From contig JBMNUL010000026.1 of NCBI GenBank assembly GCA_050946255.1, positions 1-22,020 of the forward strand: 22,020 nucleotides of DNA, written 5' to 3'. Positions 20,927 through 22,020 of the stretch are shown piece after piece (within the stretch, counting starts at the first letter, position 1; each line of letters starts with the position of its first letter). Both the position numbers and the translations under genes were made by a program. The notes under the pieces are model-generated. The model ran no database searches. It had not been told where the DNA came from and saw nothing but the letters and a program-made list of their open reading frames with translations. Source of the DNA: JBMNUL01 sp050946255 (GTDB taxonomy: Bacteria > Actinomycetota > Coriobacteriia > Coriobacteriales > CADBOM01).

Positions 20927-22020
20927 TTAGTCCCAGGGCAATTCGGAGTTGCCGAGGAGGAAGTCCTCCAACGTGCAGGCTCCGGCAGATTCCCCTCCAA
21001 CGACTATCCTGAGCGCCTCGGGGTATTCTGCTAGGAATGCCGCCATGCCCCCTTGGCTTTTCGTGCGGCCGCTCTTGACCTCGATTGCCACGAGGTTGGC
21101 GGAGTCGTGGACCACGAAGTCAACCTCGCGGTTTCCATCTCTCCACCATTGGACTTCGAATCCCTCCTCCTTCGAACGGGCCAGCAAGTATGCCCCTACC
21201 GCGCTTTCCACGAGATGGCCGCGCAGTTCGCTATCGCCTAGCAACAGCTTCTTCGACCTTCCCGATGTTGCAGTCATCAACGAGGTGTCGTAGACCATGA
21301 ACCTGGGGGAGGATTTCCTCCGGTTCAGCTCCTTTGGGTGGTATTTCTCGAGTCCGCAGATGATATCTGCCTTGTCAAGCAATGTGAGGTAATGGGCCAG
21401 GGTGGTGGTGTTGCCGGCGTCTTTCAATTGTCCGAGGATCTTGTTGTAGGAGAGTTCTTGCGCGGAGAATCTCGCTCCTATTTCGAAGAGTTCTCGGAGC
21501 AGGGCTGGTTTGCGCACGTTCTCGCCTTGCAGCACATCTTTCGAAATAGTGGGCTCGATGATCGAATCCCTCATATACTTGCGCCACCGCTTCTCGTTTT
21601 TCACAAATCTAGCGGCTCCTGGATACCCCCCGAAATATAGGAAATCGTCAAGTGTGAAGTCGAAGGCGTCCCGGCATTCGGAGAAGCTCCAATGCGGCGA
21701 TCTGATCACTTCGAACCTGCCCTGAAGAGAGTCTTCCATTCCCTTGTGCAGGAGAAGGCTCGAAGATCCCGAAATGAAGACCTTGAGCTGATTGTCCTCG
21801 CGCCTGTCCGCATCCCATAGACCCTTTACGACATTAGGCCAGCCATCGATCTTCTGTACCTCGTCTAGCACGAGGATGAATGTTCCTCCACTTCTTTTTT
21901 GAAGGTTGCGGGCCTGCTGCCATTCGGTTCTGATCCAGTCGATATTGGGTGCCGTCACATCATCTGCGCTGACGGATAGAAATGGAATTCCCACCTTCCC
22001 TAGGGCCTGGGAGATCATCG
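20927..22020 (-). CDS. AAA-type ATPase with DUF4143 C-terminal domain (N-terminus outside window)
   Basis: The minus-strand frame enters from the right edge and ends with TAA at 20927-20929; 364 residues are visible. It contains Walker B (TFILVLDEVQKI), the following FISGSSSLLL strand, GRFEVIRSPHWSF, and FGGYPGA, all typical of the AAA_14 ATPases that carry DUF4143. The C-terminal half has the DUF4143 nuclease-like signature NREVDFVV...LVAIEVKSG. Walker A must lie beyond the window edge. Members of this family are often mobile between strains and of unclear function. It is convergent with the surface-protein gene. Confidence 0.85.
   Translation of the reverse strand, partial: MISQALGKVGIPFLSVSADDVTAPNIDWIRTEWQQARNLQKRSGGTFILVLDEVQKIDGWPNVVKGLWDADRREDNQLKVFISGSSSLLLHKGMEDSLQGRFEVIRSPHWSFSECRDAFDFTLDDFLYFGGYPGAARFVKNEKRWRKYMRDSIIEPTISKDVLQGENVRKPALLRELFEIGARFSAQELSYNKILGQLKDAGNTTTLAHYLTLLDKADIICGLEKYHPKELNRRKSSPRFMVYDTSLMTATSGRSKKLLLGDSELRGHLVESAVGAYLLARSKEEGFEVQWWRDGNREVDFVVHDSANLVAIEVKSGRTKSQGGMAAFLAEYPEALRIVVGGESAGACTLEDFLLGNSELPWD

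Noticed and set aside
20927..22020. Toxin-antitoxin or defence system with the DUF4143 ATPase
   Set aside because: The gene is cut by the window edge and no partner gene is visible, so such a claim is not supported.

Overview
The window looks like a chromosomal segment of a moderately high-GC Gram-positive bacterium, most likely an actinobacterium of the class Coriobacteriia. This is inferred from gene content: a leucine-rich-repeat surface protein ending in three cell-wall-binding type 2 (CWB2) repeats, HXXEE membrane proteins beside TetR regulators, a twin-arginine DUF362 lipoprotein, clear Shine-Dalgarno sites, and GTG/TTG starts. No rRNA, tRNA, insertion sequence, prophage or CRISPR array was recognised, so the taxonomy is not proven.

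Layout. At 1-625 is the effector-binding half of a LysR regulator cut by the left edge. At 678-4564 a minus-strand gene set (MFS exporter, aldo/keto reductase, RibD/DHFR-like reductase) diverges from TetR regulator 1. At 4595-6778 are a Tat-type DUF362 lipoprotein and a PhzF-family isomerase; a 49-bp tandem repeat begins inside the phzF 3' end and fills part of the gap between them. At 6986-10505 is a near mirror-symmetric block: HXXEE-1 (-), TetR2 (+), TetR3 (-), HXXEE-2 (+), then TetR4 (+). At 10762-12042 is a short-chain dehydrogenase with an unusual extra C-terminal beta domain. At 12058-13968 a second MFS transporter (TTG start) diverges from TetR5. At 14223-15272 is an L-threonine aldolase-type PLP enzyme preceded by a 38-bp tandem repeat. 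At 15477-17499 are a Ser/Thr-rich lipoprotein and an XRE regulator fused to six membrane segments. At 17901-20876 is the 991-residue LRR/CWB2 surface protein. From 20927 to the right edge is a partial AAA/DUF4143 ATPase on the minus strand.

How it works together. Roughly 3.9-14 kb behaves as a regulator-rich accessory zone: five TetR regulators in 10 kb, each next to a membrane protein or oxidoreductase, with good inverted repeats in the relevant intergenic regions. This fits several small ligand-inducible export or detoxification modules. TetR2 and TetR5 are clear paralogues, and an ACATATGT palindrome with an AATTCG flank lies in both of their divergent promoter regions. The two HXXEE proteins share only a set of polar residues (H-x-x-E-E, PGG, NQ, a mid-membrane His and YNPG). 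They are the best candidates here for an uncharacterised system. The right third is a cell-surface region.
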